From: Terriglobales bacterium
GTDB lineage: Bacteria > Acidobacteriota > Terriglobia > Terriglobales > Acidobacteriaceae
Reading direction: 5' to 3'
Assembly (NCBI GenBank): GCA_035624455.1
Contig: DASPRM010000060.1
Coordinates: 1 to 58,042 of the forward strand
Length of the DNA: 58,042 nt
Shown: piece after piece, positions 34,636-44,226 of the stretch
How the letters are laid out: each line of letters opens with the position of its first letter
Numbering within the stretch: position 1 is the stretch's first letter
Translations under genes and position numbers: made by a program
The notes under the pieces: generated by a model
Told to the model about the DNA's origin: nothing
Databases searched by the model: none
What the model saw: only the letters and a program-made list of their open reading frames with translations

Positions 34636-36102
34636 TCAGCACGCTGCCTGTGCTCGTTCCTGACGCTTCGCTTTCATCGCCATCAGCTTTTTGTCCATAT
34701 CGGCAGCTGCGTTGCGAGCTGCGCCCACGGCCGTCACTACCAGATCGGCGCCGCGCACATTGTCCCCGGCGGCGTAGATGTCCTCGCGCGAAGTGCGGCC
34801 GGTTTCCTCCGATTCCACCAGCACCGTGCCCCATTTTGTGGTCTTCAGGTTATCGGTGGTCTCAGGAATCTCGACTTCCGGGTTGTAACCGATCGCCAGC
34901 GCCACGGTATCGCACTCAACCACGAAGTTCGAGCCCTCGATCGGCACCGGCGAGCGACGCCCCTTCGCGTCTGGCTCTCCCAGTCTCATGCGAATGCACT
35001 CGGCCGCCTTCACAAAGCCATTCTCATCGCCGATGAACTTGACGGGAGCCGTCAGCCATTCAAACTGCACGCCTTCCTCGCGCGCGTGGATGCGTTCTTC
35101 CATGCGGCCAGGCATCTCGGCTTCCGTGCGCCGGTACATGCACATCACGTGAGTATTCGGATCGAGGCGGCGGGCGGTGCGCACGCAATCCATCGCCGTG
35201 TCGCCACCTCCCACGACCACTGTTACCTTGCCGGCGTGCGGCTTGGGATTGTCGGAATCCTGCCAGTATTCGGGAAGCAGCTCGCGTGGCAGGTTGCCGC
35301 GCACCAGGTATTCGGTCGCCTGATAGATATTCTTGAGTTCATCCTCGCCGGGAATTTTCATCACACTGCCCTTGATGGCGCCGTATCCAAGGAACACCAG
35401 ATCGAAGCCCTGCGTCTTGAGCAGATCGTCCACCGGATGGTCTTTGCCTACGCGGTAGTTGCAGACAAACTTGATCCCCAGCCTTTCCAGCGCCTGTATC
35501 TTGGAGAACACGATTTCCTTATTCAGTTTGAAATTCGGAATGCCATAGAGCAGCAGTCCGCCAGGATATGGCCACATATCAAACACCGTTACTGCGTGAC
35601 CCTTGACCGCAAGTTCCTCCGCTACAGCAAGCCCTGCTGGCCCCGCACCCACCACCGCAACCTTCATCCCCGTGGCAGGCGCTGTTTCCCGATGCGGGTA
35701 GCCGAAGTTCTTGCGTACGTAATCGACAACGAAGGCTTCTAATTTCCCGATACAGACGGATGCATCGCGCGCCGCCAAAACACATGCGCCTTCGCACTGT
35801 TTTTCCTGCGGGCAGATGCGGCCGCAGACGTCAGGAAAGTTGGAGTTCTCGATGAACTTGAGTGCAGCGCCGACAAAATCGCCCTGCCCCAGCAGAAACA
35901 TAGCCGCCGGGATGTCGTTGTGCAGAGGGCAGCCTTTCGCACAGGGCGCATGGTCGCAATATAGACAGCGTTGCGCCTGCTGAATCGCCAATTCGGGCGT
36001 ATAGCCCTGGTAGACTTCCTCGAAGTTCGACACCCGCGACTGCGCGTCCTGCTTCGAAGGCTTCTCCTTGTCAATACGATAGCGCTGGCGGCGTTGCAGC
36101 AT
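34636..36102 (-). CDS. gltD: GltD-like NAD(P)H-dependent glutamate synthase small subunit
   Basis: 488 residues. N-terminal ferredoxin-like domain with CLYCDHAPCAKGCPLHNDIP and CGRICPQEKQCEGAC for 4Fe-4S clusters; first dinucleotide fold MKVAVVGAGPAGLAVAEELA; second fold VTVVVGGGDTAMDC; final FAD-binding IYAAGDNVRGADLVVTAVG. In the classic enzyme it feeds electrons to GltB to make glutamate. No gltB is present here, so it may serve another acceptor, as in related NADPH-oxidoreductases. GGGAGG precedes ATG 36102. Confident in family, less in partner. Confidence 0.92.
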   Translation of the reverse strand: MLQRRQRYRIDKEKPSKQDAQSRVSNFEEVYQGYTPELAIQQAQRCLYCDHAPCAKGCPLHNDIPAAMFLLGQGDFVGAALKFIENSNFPDVCGRICPQEKQCEGACVLAARDASVCIGKLEAFVVDYVRKNFGYPHRETAPATGMKVAVVGAGPAGLAVAEELAVKGHAVTVFDMWPYPGGLLLYGIPNFKLNKEIVFSKIQALERLGIKFVCNYRVGKDHPVDDLLKTQGFDLVFLGYGAIKGSVMKIPGEDELKNIYQATEYLVRGNLPRELLPEYWQDSDNPKPHAGKVTVVVGGGDTAMDCVRTARRLDPNTHVMCMYRRTEAEMPGRMEERIHAREEGVQFEWLTAPVKFIGDENGFVKAAECIRMRLGEPDAKGRRSPVPIEGSNFVVECDTVALAIGYNPEVEIPETTDNLKTTKWGTVLVESEETGRTSREDIYAAGDNVRGADLVVTAVGAARNAAADMDKKLMAMKAKRQERAQAAC

Positions 36103-36393
36103 CCTGCGCCTCCCTGTCAGCAGCGGTCTGACGGTTGTAGCCTCGTGCAGCCCACGTGAAACGCAAACCGGGCAGAAGATGAGGATTCCAACCCCGCTAG
36201 GAACAATGCCGTGAGCGCGGCACTGGTGGCTGTGTTCTCGATCACAGGCGCAAGTGATGCTGCACAGGAAGGCTGCATACTGAGCAGTGCCAAGAGGCCT
36301 GGACCATCCACCCGAGCCAAAGGACGGCTAAAAAGTGGGGCAGCCGCGCAGGAGCCCGCTTTCGGCGATAATGAAACTCATCTACCGGGGTGA

Positions 36394-37476
36394 TTGTTGC
36401 CAGCCGTGAGTTCACTTTCGTTCTGGGTCAAGCAAGCCGCAGCCGAGGCCGGGTTCGAAGTGGCGGGCGTGGCCGCAGTGCGGGAATTTACCGAGCTGGA
36501 GTACTTCCCGGAATGGATCGCTGACGGTCACGCCGGCGAGATGCGCTATCTCGAGTCCCGTACCGAGTCTGGCGATCTGAAGCGAGCCTCGCTTCGGCAC
36601 GTAGCGCCTTGGGCACGCTCGGTGATCGTCTGCGCCACCAACTACAACACCGCCGAACCGTACTCCACAACGCAGCACGATCCTACACGCGGCTGGATCT
36701 CCCGTTACGCCTGGTCTCGGCATGATTATCACGGCGCTGTCATGGATCGCCTGCGCAAAATCGAGGAGCAGCTGCGAACCCAGATTTCCGCCCATGCCGA
36801 GATTCGCTGCTACGTCGATACCGGCCCCCTGGTCGAGCGCGTGTACGCCAAGTATGCTGGGGTTGGCTGGATAGGCAAGAACACCTGCGTGATTAACCAA
36901 CGCCTCGGCTCGTGGTTATTTCTGGGAGTTATCTTGATCTCGCTCGAACTCGAGTCCGATCTTCCGGCGCCCGATCGCTGTGGAAGCTGCACTCGCTGCA
37001 TCGACGCCTGCCCCACCGATGCGTTTGTGGCTCCCTACCAGCTTGATGCGGCGCGCTGCATCTCCTACCTCACGATTGAAAAACGTGGCGCCATTCCCGA
37101 AGAACTGCGAAGCGCCATGGGACGTCATGTGTTTGGTTGCGACATCTGCCAGGATGTCTGTCCATGGAATCGCAAAGCGCCAACCACTGAGGCAGCTCAG
37201 TTTCAGCCACGCCCAGAATTGCTCAATCCAGCTCTCGACTGGCTTGCCACGATCAGCGAGGAACAATATCGCAACACCTTTCGCGGCTCACCCGTGAAGC
37301 GCGCCAAACGGAGCGGCCTGCGCCGCAATGCAGTCATCGCCATGGGAAATAGTGGGGATCGGCGATATCTTCCGCTATTGGAAGAGTTGGCAAACGACTC
37401 AGATAAATCTGTGGCGGAGCACGCGACGTGGTCGCTGCAGAGACTCGTGGGAACTGGGGGGAAGACCGAGACGTAG
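36394..37476 (+). CDS. queG: Epoxyqueuosine reductase
   Basis: 360 residues. Iron-sulphur, cobalamin-dependent enzyme of the last step of queuosine synthesis in tRNA. Seen: YVDTGPLVERVYAKYAGVGW, IGKNTCVINQRLGSW, 4Fe-4S motifs CGSCTRCIDACPTDA and CDICQDVCPWN, then a C-terminal helical repeat with GNSGDRRYLPLLEELANDSD. Start codons TTG at 36394/36397 or GTG at 36406 are all possible; GGGGTGA lies right before them. Followed by a bidirectional terminator. Confidence 0.95.
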   Translation: MLPAVSSLSFWVKQAAAEAGFEVAGVAAVREFTELEYFPEWIADGHAGEMRYLESRTESGDLKRASLRHVAPWARSVIVCATNYNTAEPYSTTQHDPTRGWISRYAWSRHDYHGAVMDRLRKIEEQLRTQISAHAEIRCYVDTGPLVERVYAKYAGVGWIGKNTCVINQRLGSWLFLGVILISLELESDLPAPDRCGSCTRCIDACPTDAFVAPYQLDAARCISYLTIEKRGAIPEELRSAMGRHVFGCDICQDVCPWNRKAPTTEAAQFQPRPELLNPALDWLATISEEQYRNTFRGSPVKRAKRSGLRRNAVIAMGNSGDRRYLPLLEELANDSDKSVAEHATWSLQRLVGTGGKTET

Positions 37477-37531
37477 AAGGCGAAGAACGCGAGCGAGAGC
37501 GCCCGCGCCACACCATCATTTTAGAAAAGCG

Positions 37532-37555
37532 AAAAGCCGCCCCGGGGCGGCTTTT
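37532..37555. terminator. Bidirectional rho-independent terminator
   Basis: Perfect 12-pair stem AAAAGCCGCCCC with GGGGCGGCTTTT and almost no loop (37532-37555), T-rich on the right and A-rich on the left. Lies between queG and the PEP-CTERM gene, which converge. Confidence 0.92.
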
Positions 37556-37576
37556 CACTGCTACTTGAGGTGCCGA

Positions 37577-38227
37577 TCAGCGGCCGATTCTCCTGCGGAT
37601 CACACCTACAAGACCGAAGGCACCCGTACCCAGCAGCAGTAAGCTTGCCGGTTCGGGGACTTTGCCGATGTACTCCTGGGGATAATCCTTACAGTTCGGA
37701 TCACCATCAGGTGTGTAAATACGGAATTCAGAGAAGTCGTAGTTCGTCAGGTTCGCATGATCCGCCAGGTAGCGCCATTGGGTGGCTCCGGACGTATAGG
37801 CGTTGGAGTGGTACTCGCTGCCACCGGGAAGTACATTCGCATCAAAGATCCCCCAGATGGCAAAGTTGATGTCGCCTGCCTGACCCGAGTGTGTGGCAAA
37901 TTGGTCGAACAGCCAGGCCGCTTCTTCATAAGCACGCAGTTCACTCAGTCCGTTTGTACCACTGCTGAATTCCACATGCTGCAAGCCGGGAATCGTAGAT
38001 ACCCAGACGTTCCACGATTCCCCAACCGAAACATGATGCGAGTAATCGTCGCAAGCGACGGTGTATTTGGTTCCGTTGACAGTGAGGTAATAGGGATAAA
38101 CGTAGACGCCACCCTGGGTATTCGATCCTACCCCCGACAGAGTGGCAGGCAGGGTACTATCTGCGAACACATTGGCAGCGCAAAAGACAAAGCAGCACAG
38201 CAGAACAATCAACCAGGTTCGATACAT
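37577..38227 (-). CDS. PEP-CTERM sorting-domain protein
   Basis: 216 residues from ATG 38227. Signal peptide (WLIVLLCCFVFCAANVFA), an extracellular domain with LTVNGTKYTVACDDYSHH and a C-terminal PEP-CTERM signal: VPEPASLLLLG, hydrophobic stretch, then RRR. Such proteins are exported, cut at PEP by an exosortase and usually coupled to exopolysaccharide. No exosortase gene is in the window. The central domain is not recognised. Convergent with queG across a terminator. Confidence 0.92.
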   Translation of the reverse strand: MYRTWLIVLLCCFVFCAANVFADSTLPATLSGVGSNTQGGVYVYPYYLTVNGTKYTVACDDYSHHVSVGESWNVWVSTIPGLQHVEFSSGTNGLSELRAYEEAAWLFDQFATHSGQAGDINFAIWGIFDANVLPGGSEYHSNAYTSGATQWRYLADHANLTNYDFSEFRIYTPDGDPNCKDYPQEYIGKVPEPASLLLLGTGAFGLVGVIRRRIGR

Positions 38228-38686
38228 TGGCCAGATTCCTTTGGGTTCGGTAACCAGCCAGACATAGATCACGCCACGGCCCAAAAAGCCCTATCTCGGC
38301 AAGCGATTGTGCGTGCCGACCTTACGGGCAGGAATGCGCGATTCCTTTCACATGTGGTGTGAAAATGTTTGCGGCTTTTGGGCACAGTCATGCCGTGTTG
38401 TTCATGACTCAAGCAATTGAAACGTAATGGCTTAGTAACTACTGGTGGTTACGAAGGAAACATCGGTGCAGGTGAGTGCAAGGAACTTCCTGGCGAAGGG
38501 AGGGATCTGCTCCAAAGCTCGCAGAAATGACGACAGCATAGCGGCAGCAGGATACGTGGCTGGAGAGGTCCCTCGCGGCCTGCGGCCGCTCGTGATGACG
38601 AGAGTGAATTAACTGCAAGCCTCTTGCGCGAGATTGACAATGTCTCTGTGCTAGACGTGGAGATCGATCGAAGGAAGCGGGACGCG
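38228..38686. other. 459-bp region with palindromic elements, no gene
   Basis: No gene seen. Around 38460-38602 are two elements, one with CTCGCAGAAATGACGACAG and one with TCCCTCGCGGCCTGCGGCCGCTCGTGATGACG. The second carries a hairpin GCGGCC/GGCCGC and ends like the 12005-12038 and 20967-21022 elements. Confidence 0.5.
38560..38602. repeat. Palindromic element ending in GTGATGACG
   Basis: TCCCTCGCGGCCTGCGGCCGCTC contains GCGGCC around TGC and GCCGC. The pattern TCCCTCG...palindrome...CTCGTGATGAC is the same as at 12005-12038 (TCCCTCGGCCGCCGAGG...CTCGTGATGACA). Confidence 0.5.
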
Positions 38687-38995
38687 TTACGATTTGATTT
38701 TCTGTTCCTGAATATGCCCTACTCCCACCAGCACTGCTCCCAGCACTGCTTGAATGCCGGTCCACCATAACCACATCGTGGAACCCACCTGCCAGTCGGA
38801 AGGAATAAAGACGATCAGCACGAAGTCGACTACCAGCAGTAGTCCGCCGACAGTGCGCAGTGCGAGGGCCCGTTCGTGGCGATCGAGAAGGGCGTCATCA
38901 GCATGAGGCACGAAAGTTCTCCCAGCAGACTGCGCTTTGATATTCCCAACTGGCGCGTCACTGACAGCGCGTGATTCTATTACAGACGAAACCAT
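38687..38995 (-). CDS. Small membrane protein of unknown function
   Basis: 102 residues with two hydrophobic helices (VGGLLLVVDFVLIVFI and LWWTGIQAVLGAVLVGV) separated by a short loop with SDWQVGS. The N-terminal 45 residues are polar. GAGGCT precedes ATG 38995. No family recognised and no obvious operon partner; the upstream DNA holds no other gene for about 450 bp. Confidence 0.65.
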   Translation of the reverse strand: MVSSVIESRAVSDAPVGNIKAQSAGRTFVPHADDALLDRHERALALRTVGGLLLVVDFVLIVFIPSDWQVGSTMWLWWTGIQAVLGAVLVGVGHIQEQKIKS

Positions 38996-39449
38996 AGCCT
39001 CAAAGGTTGATTTAACGCCGCGACGGACATTCGGCTCTTGCGCATCCCATCATTCGTCCGTGTTCTGTGACTGCGCACAGGATGTCGCCTCTGCCGGATC
39101 ACCGCACTCGTCGTCACCCGCTTCCTCCTGCAGGTTAATCCTTTCGGCTACTGCCAAATACCAGCAAGTGGTTTAGTTTCATCGCCCCAAGACAGCAGTA
39201 GTATCTACGCCAGCATTTCGGCTAAGCAGTGCAGGCGGAGCCCTCCCAGGAGCAGTCGCGCGACGACTCGCATGTCAGACCGGCTGGCTGACTAGTTGCC
39301 GGGAGAACACTCCGCGAATTGGTAAAGGCGCTTCGAAAAAATTTTCAGGTTTGCACGCCCGGCGTCAGGTTTTGCGGCGGTTTTCCGGTAGCGAAAGGTG
39401 GCCCGGCCTCAAACGCTGCCCACAGGCGCGCAACCTTCAGGAGCTCGAC
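38996..39449. other. 454-bp region upstream of the large protease gene
   Basis: No gene supported. The protease frame is open from 39351, but its signal peptide and ribosome site begin at 39438-39450. Divergent promoters for the small membrane protein and the protease must lie here. Confidence 0.4.
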
Positions 39450-42400
39450 ATGCGTGCTCATCGCTTTCTCCTACCCTGGACAGCAATTCTGTCCGTGCTC
39501 GTAGTATTTCTGCTGACGCTGGCCATTTCCGCCAATGCCCAATTGGCCGCCAGTTCACTCCCGAATGCATTTCGTCTGAACCCGCCTGGCGAAGCTGCAA
39601 CTCTGGCGCAGCCGGCGGTTGAAGCCTCTTCAGCCGTCAAAGGCACGCTGGAATTAGTAGAAGAGTTTTCTCACGAGAGTTATCGCACGCGATATTTCGT
39701 GAACACGGGACAGTCGAGCGTCGAATTGCAGTTTGCTTCCGACCCGCCGCTGGCAACGACGGGCGCTGCCGTTCAGGCCCGGGGCACACGTGTCGGCGAC
39801 ATCCTGTTCTTGCAGGCTGGCGGTGGAAATTTTGTTCAGACGCCAGTCGCAGCGCCTTCCATTCCTCTTCCCGGAACCCTTGGCGCCCAATCCACAGTCG
39901 TGATCCTGGTCAACTATCAGGACTTTCCCAACAATCAACCCTACAGCGTGGCCGATGCCACAGCAGCGTTCTTTACCACTCTGAATAATTTCATCAAAGA
40001 AAATTCGCTGAACCAGGCCTCGGTGACCGGTGACGTCTTCGGCTGGTTCACCATTGCTGTCAACAGCACCGCCTGCGACTTCAACCAGATTCAAACGCTC
40101 GCTGATGCCGCCGCAACCAGCCATGGCGCCAATCTCGCCAATTACAAGCACATCATCTACGCCGCCCCGCCGGTTCAGGCGTGCTCGTGGGAAGGTGCTT
40201 CGACCATCGGCGGGAGCCCCAGCCGGGCCTGGGTCAACGTCGATGTGAGAACGAACTTGCTGGCTCTGGCGCACGAATTCGGACACGGCCTGGGCTTGAT
40301 GCACTCCCACGCTGAAAGTTGCAATGGAACGACCATCGGCAACAACTGCACGGTGCAGGATTATGGCGATCTATTCGACGCGATGGGCAACACCAACCCC
40401 ATGCACTACAACGGACCACAGAAGGAGAGGTTGGGCTGGCTGGGTGCATCCCTTACAAAAGCGCAGAGTACCGGCACGTTTACATTAATCCCCTACGCCA
40501 GCGCTCCAGGTACACCGGGGATACGAGTGCTGGAGATTCCTGCCGGCAACGATCCCGCGACGGGCAATCCATCTTTTTATTATGTTTGCTACCGGCAGGG
40601 CGTAGGCTTTGATTCCCCCATCTCCGCCTATCCCAGTGCTGCTAAAGGCGTCCTGATTCATCATTCCGTGCCACTCGATCTGAACAGCACGGACTTGCTG
40701 GACGCCAATCCGGCTACCGCATGGTTCAACGACGCGGCCTTGTTGCCAGGACAAACGTTCACCGATAGCGGCGCCGGCGTCACTATCACCACCAACTCTG
40801 CCGACGGCACGACCGCGTCAGTGAAAGTTACGCTATCCGGCCCGGTTTGCACGCAGCACAATCCAACCGTGGGAATCTCTCCGTCGAATCCTGTGGTGGG
40901 TGCAGGAGCGGCTGTACCTTACAGCGTCACCATCACTGACAACGACAGCGCACCCTGCTCGTCTGCAACCTATGCCCTTTCGGCAAACGTTCAGGCAGGA
41001 TTCAGCGCGAACTTCTCCGGCGGCAACTCAGTAACGCTCTCCCCCGGAGGAAGCACCAGCGTGACGCTGAACGTGACTTCGCCCGGCAATGCTGCCTTGG
41101 GCTCATACAATGTGTCAGCCACGGCAACGAATGGCGGGTTTGCGGGAACCGGGAACGCTACCTACACGGTCGGCAATCCTGGTCTCTCAGTTTCCGCTTC
41201 GCCTTCCACGGTAAATGTGATTCAGGGCAACACGGGCTCGACGACCATCACGGTCACCGGCAGTGGAGGATTCAATGCGGTCGTGACGCTGCAACAAATC
41301 GGTGCGCCGCAAGGGGTCACAGCTACGTTCAGTCCGACTTCGATTGGGGCACCGGGTTCGGGCAATTCCACTCTGTCGTTTGTGGTAGGTGCTAATGCAC
41401 CTACCGGTTCATGGACGGTCCAGGTGGCCGCAGGCGGTGGTGGGCAATCCACCAGCACGAATGTGACCCTGAACATCACCGCGCCCACTCCGCCTCCGCC
41501 GAATGTGAACCCGATTCTGATTCCGCAGAGCGGCTTCAAGGCCACCGCAGACAGCGAGCAAGCGGGTTGCGGAACCAACTCTCCGGCAAGCAACGCAATT
41601 GATGGCAACACAGGGACCGTCTGGGAAGCTTCGTTCTGCCCGAACCTCTCGCCGCTGCCTCATTATATCGACATCGACTTGGGAGGAACCTATAACGTGG
41701 TTGGCCTCCGTTACAGGCCAAGATCGGACGGCAGGACACGAGGCAACATCCTTGCTTTCGAGATCTACACCAGCCCGGATGGGATCCACTACACCATTGC
41801 TGCCAGTGGCGCGTTCCAACACGACAAGTCTGGCAGTCCGCCTCCTCCCGAGGAGGAAATCGACTTCAATCCTGTACAAGCCACGCACGTGCGGTTACGC
41901 GCCCTGAGCGACGTGGGTAGTAGCGGCTACTTCGCCTCGGCAGCCGAAATCAATGTCCTGCAACAGGCGACAGGCGCGTGCGTGCACGTCGGGCCGAGCG
42001 TGGACCTCACTCCACATCAGTCTCAAGGCGTGCAAGCAGGTACTCCGGTTACGTTCACCTTGTCGGTCAAGAACAACGACACCGCAGCCTGCAGTTCCAC
42101 CACGTTTAACCTTTCCGCCAGCGTTCCAGCCGGCTGGTCCGCAGCCTCTCTGGGCACGGGGTCTCTGACGTTGGCTCCGGGAGTGACGGGATCAACCACG
42201 CTGCAGGTCTCGTCACCTGCGAGCGCCACGAACAACTTCTATCCCGTAACCGGGACGGCAACCAGCGCCAGCGACTCCAGCCTGACTGGTTCCGCCAGCG
42301 CGCAGTACACGGTTAGCAACATCAGTCCGGGCGACTTTACCGTGGGAGCGAATCCTGGCAGCGTCACCGTTCTGCAGAATAGCTCCGGCTCGACCACCAT

Positions 42401-43100
42401 CAGCACAAGCTTGAGCGGCGGGTTCAATGCTGCGGTCTCGCTATCCGTGACATCGGCTTTGCCGACAGGTGTTACCGCTAGCTTCAATCCGGGTGCGATT
42501 GCTGCACCGGGCGGTGGAAGCTCAACCCTGACTTTCAACGCCGCGCCGGGTGCGACCACCGGGCCGGTGAATGTGACAGTAAGCGCGAGCGGTGGCGGCA
42601 TCACTCACACCGTAACCGTCTCCCTGACGGTGACGGCATTGCCTCCTGGACCTCCTGGGATCATTCCGCAAACCAACTGGAAGCTGGTCTCCGTTGATAG
42701 CCAGGAGACAAGTTGCGCCAATTCTCCCGCGACCAACGCCTTTGACGGGAAGACTTCTACAATCTGGGAGTCACAATGGTGTGGAACCATCGCCCCCTTG
42801 CCGCACAAGATCACGATCGATATGGGAGCTACTTACAACGTGTCTGGCATGATCTACACGCCGCGCCAGGACTTGATAAAACGCGGCAAGATCGCTGCAT
42901 TCAAGTTGTTCGTGAGCACCGATGGCGTGAACTTTACGCAAGTAACCAGCGGAGTCCTCATTACCGACCCGACCAGCGCTAACCCGGTGAAGGTGACCTT
43001 CACGGCCGCTCCGGGCCGGTTCATCCTGCTGGAAGCGGATAGCGAGGCCAATGGCGGGCCGTTCACCTCGGCTGCCGAAATACAGGTGCTGGGGAACTGA
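39450..43100 (+). CDS. Secreted gametolysin-type (M11) metalloprotease with NEW3 and discoidin domains
   Basis: 1216 residues from ATG 39450 behind AGGAG. Signal peptide (LSVLVVFLLTLAISANA). Residues 130-450 hold a metzincin protease: HEFGHGLGLMHSH starts at residue 275, with the downstream YGDLFDAMGN turn that resembles peptidase M11 (gametolysin). Next come NEW3-like beta domains (PSNPVVGAGAAVPYSVTITD, and again after residue 850), each followed by a discoidin (F5/8 type C) module: about 687-837 (IDGNTGTVWEA) and 1069-1215 (FDGKTSTIWES). The discoidin modules should bind polysaccharide or glycoprotein. It is a large secreted degradative enzyme without a PEP-CTERM or other clear surface anchor. 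Confidence 0.9.
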   Translation: MRAHRFLLPWTAILSVLVVFLLTLAISANAQLAASSLPNAFRLNPPGEAATLAQPAVEASSAVKGTLELVEEFSHESYRTRYFVNTGQSSVELQFASDPPLATTGAAVQARGTRVGDILFLQAGGGNFVQTPVAAPSIPLPGTLGAQSTVVILVNYQDFPNNQPYSVADATAAFFTTLNNFIKENSLNQASVTGDVFGWFTIAVNSTACDFNQIQTLADAAATSHGANLANYKHIIYAAPPVQACSWEGASTIGGSPSRAWVNVDVRTNLLALAHEFGHGLGLMHSHAESCNGTTIGNNCTVQDYGDLFDAMGNTNPMHYNGPQKERLGWLGASLTKAQSTGTFTLIPYASAPGTPGIRVLEIPAGNDPATGNPSFYYVCYRQGVGFDSPISAYPSAAKGVLIHHSVPLDLNSTDLLDANPATAWFNDAALLPGQTFTDSGAGVTITTNSADGTTASVKVTLSGPVCTQHNPTVGISPSNPVVGAGAAVPYSVTITDNDSAPCSSATYALSANVQAGFSANFSGGNSVTLSPGGSTSVTLNVTSPGNAALGSYNVSATATNGGFAGTGNATYTVGNPGLSVSASPSTVNVIQGNTGSTTITVTGSGGFNAVVTLQQIGAPQGVTATFSPTSIGAPGSGNSTLSFVVGANAPTGSWTVQVAAGGGGQSTSTNVTLNITAPTPPPPNVNPILIPQSGFKATADSEQAGCGTNSPASNAIDGNTGTVWEASFCPNLSPLPHYIDIDLGGTYNVVGLRYRPRSDGRTRGNILAFEIYTSPDGIHYTIAASGAFQHDKSGSPPPPEEEIDFNPVQATHVRLRALSDVGSSGYFASAAEINVLQQATGACVHVGPSVDLTPHQSQGVQAGTPVTFTLSVKNNDTAACSSTTFNLSASVPAGWSAASLGTGSLTLAPGVTGSTTLQVSSPASATNNFYPVTGTATSASDSSLTGSASAQYTVSNISPGDFTVGANPGSVTVLQNSSGSTTISTSLSGGFNAAVSLSVTSALPTGVTASFNPGAIAAPGGGSSTLTFNAAPGATTGPVNVTVSASGGGITHTVTVSLTVTALPPGPPGIIPQTNWKLVSVDSQETSCANSPATNAFDGKTSTIWESQWCGTIAPLPHKITIDMGATYNVSGMIYTPRQDLIKRGKIAAFKLFVSTDGVNFTQVTSGVLITDPTSANPVKVTFTAAPGRFILLEADSEANGGPFTSAAEIQVLGN

Positions 43101-43107
43101 ATCAGGC

Positions 43108-43215
43108 GGCACCTGGGCGCTCGCGCCCAGGTGCCAGAACTAAAGCCAGTCGAGGCTTCGCCTCGACATAAACGGTCGGGTGGCCCACTCAAGCCTTCTT
43201 CTGGCTTGAGTAGGG
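43108..43215. repeat. Cluster of three intergenic hairpins
   Basis: Three adjacent inverted repeats after the protease stop: 43108-43135 (12-pair stem GGCACCTGGGCG, CTCG loop), 43149-43167 (GTCGAGGC/GCCTCGAC) and 43184-43215 (CCCACTCAAGCC/GGCTTGAGTAGGG). The third is a copy of the element at 27567-27600. They end the region before the convergent modA gene and may act as terminator-like or mobile small repeats. Confidence 0.75.
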
Positions 43216-43258
43216 TAGTTTGCTGAATGGGAGATCGCCACGCAGTCTCGACCGACTC

Positions 43259-44041
43259 TTACTGTCGATCCACCTCGAACCCATACTCGCGCAAGAGCGC
43301 GATGATCTCCGGACGCTTCAGAAATTCCACGAACGCTCGCGCTGTAGGTTTCTTCGCGCCAAGTTTGAGCGCAACCACTCCCTGCCGGATCGGCGGATAG
43401 TCGGCGCTTGAGATTTCGTAGTACCTGCCGGTTTTTTCCATCGCCGGCGCTTTGACCAGCGAGAGAGCAATGATTCCCACATCAGCATTGCCCGTATTCA
43501 CCAGCTGAAAGGCTTGGGAAATGTTTTCTCCGAATACCAATCTGCTTTTCACCGTGTCGTAGAGATGAGTGCTCTCGAGCGCCGCAACCGCTGCTCGTCC
43601 GTACGGAGCATGCTGCGGGTTGGCAATGGCAATCTTGCGGACGGAAGCGTCCTCGAGCACAGTCAGACCACGCGACAAATCGAGCTTCGATTCATTCCTC
43701 ACCCACAGAACGATCTTTCCGCTCGCGTATTCGTAAAAACTTCCACTCTGAACCAGACCCGCTGCTTCCAGCTTCCTGGGAAAATCAACGTCGGCGGAGA
43801 AGAACACGTCGAACGGAGCACCGCTTTGTATTTGCGCATAGAAATTGCCGGAAGAGCCGAAGGAGATCTTTACCTGATTGCCGGTCTCACGCTCGAATCG
43901 TTCAGCGATTTTCAGCAGTACGAAATTCAGATCGGAGGCGGCGGCAACCAGTATTTCTTCCGCTCGGGCAGATCGGCAGAACAACATACACACCAGTAGT
44001 CCAGCAATCAGCTTCCATCGAGCAGAGCGCGAATGTTTCAT
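43259..44041 (-). CDS. modA: Molybdate-type ABC transporter substrate-binding protein
   Basis: 260 residues with a signal peptide (LIAGLLVCMLFCRSARA). The fold of ModA/sulphate-binding proteins is seen in ILVAAASDLNFVLLKIAERF, VKISFGSSGNFYAQIQSGAPFDVFFSAD, NPQHAPYGRAAVAAL and NADVGIIALSL. It captures an oxyanion (molybdate or tungstate) in the periplasm. No modB or modC follows, so partners must be elsewhere. AGGAAAGCAGG lies before ATG 44041. Divergent from a porin gene with 185 bp between, suggesting common control. Confidence 0.92.
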   Translation of the reverse strand: MKHSRSARWKLIAGLLVCMLFCRSARAEEILVAAASDLNFVLLKIAERFERETGNQVKISFGSSGNFYAQIQSGAPFDVFFSADVDFPRKLEAAGLVQSGSFYEYASGKIVLWVRNESKLDLSRGLTVLEDASVRKIAIANPQHAPYGRAAVAALESTHLYDTVKSRLVFGENISQAFQLVNTGNADVGIIALSLVKAPAMEKTGRYYEISSADYPPIRQGVVALKLGAKKPTARAFVEFLKRPEIIALLREYGFEVDRQ

Positions 44042-44226
44042 CCTGCTTTCCTGAATCGAAATGATGAGACGATGTGAATCGCGGTTCCATTCTGGTCGTT
44101 AACCGCATATTCATGCGACGTTCATATGACTTTAACATTGCTTCTCTAGCATCGCGCCGACCCGAAATCTGTCTGCACCCAAGGGCAGAGTTTAGCCCAG
44201 CAATCTACGTCTATTCAGGAGAGGCA

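Noticed and set aside
39654-40310. 218-residue frame opposite the protease catalytic domain
   Set aside because: A shadow of the HEFGH-bearing domain.
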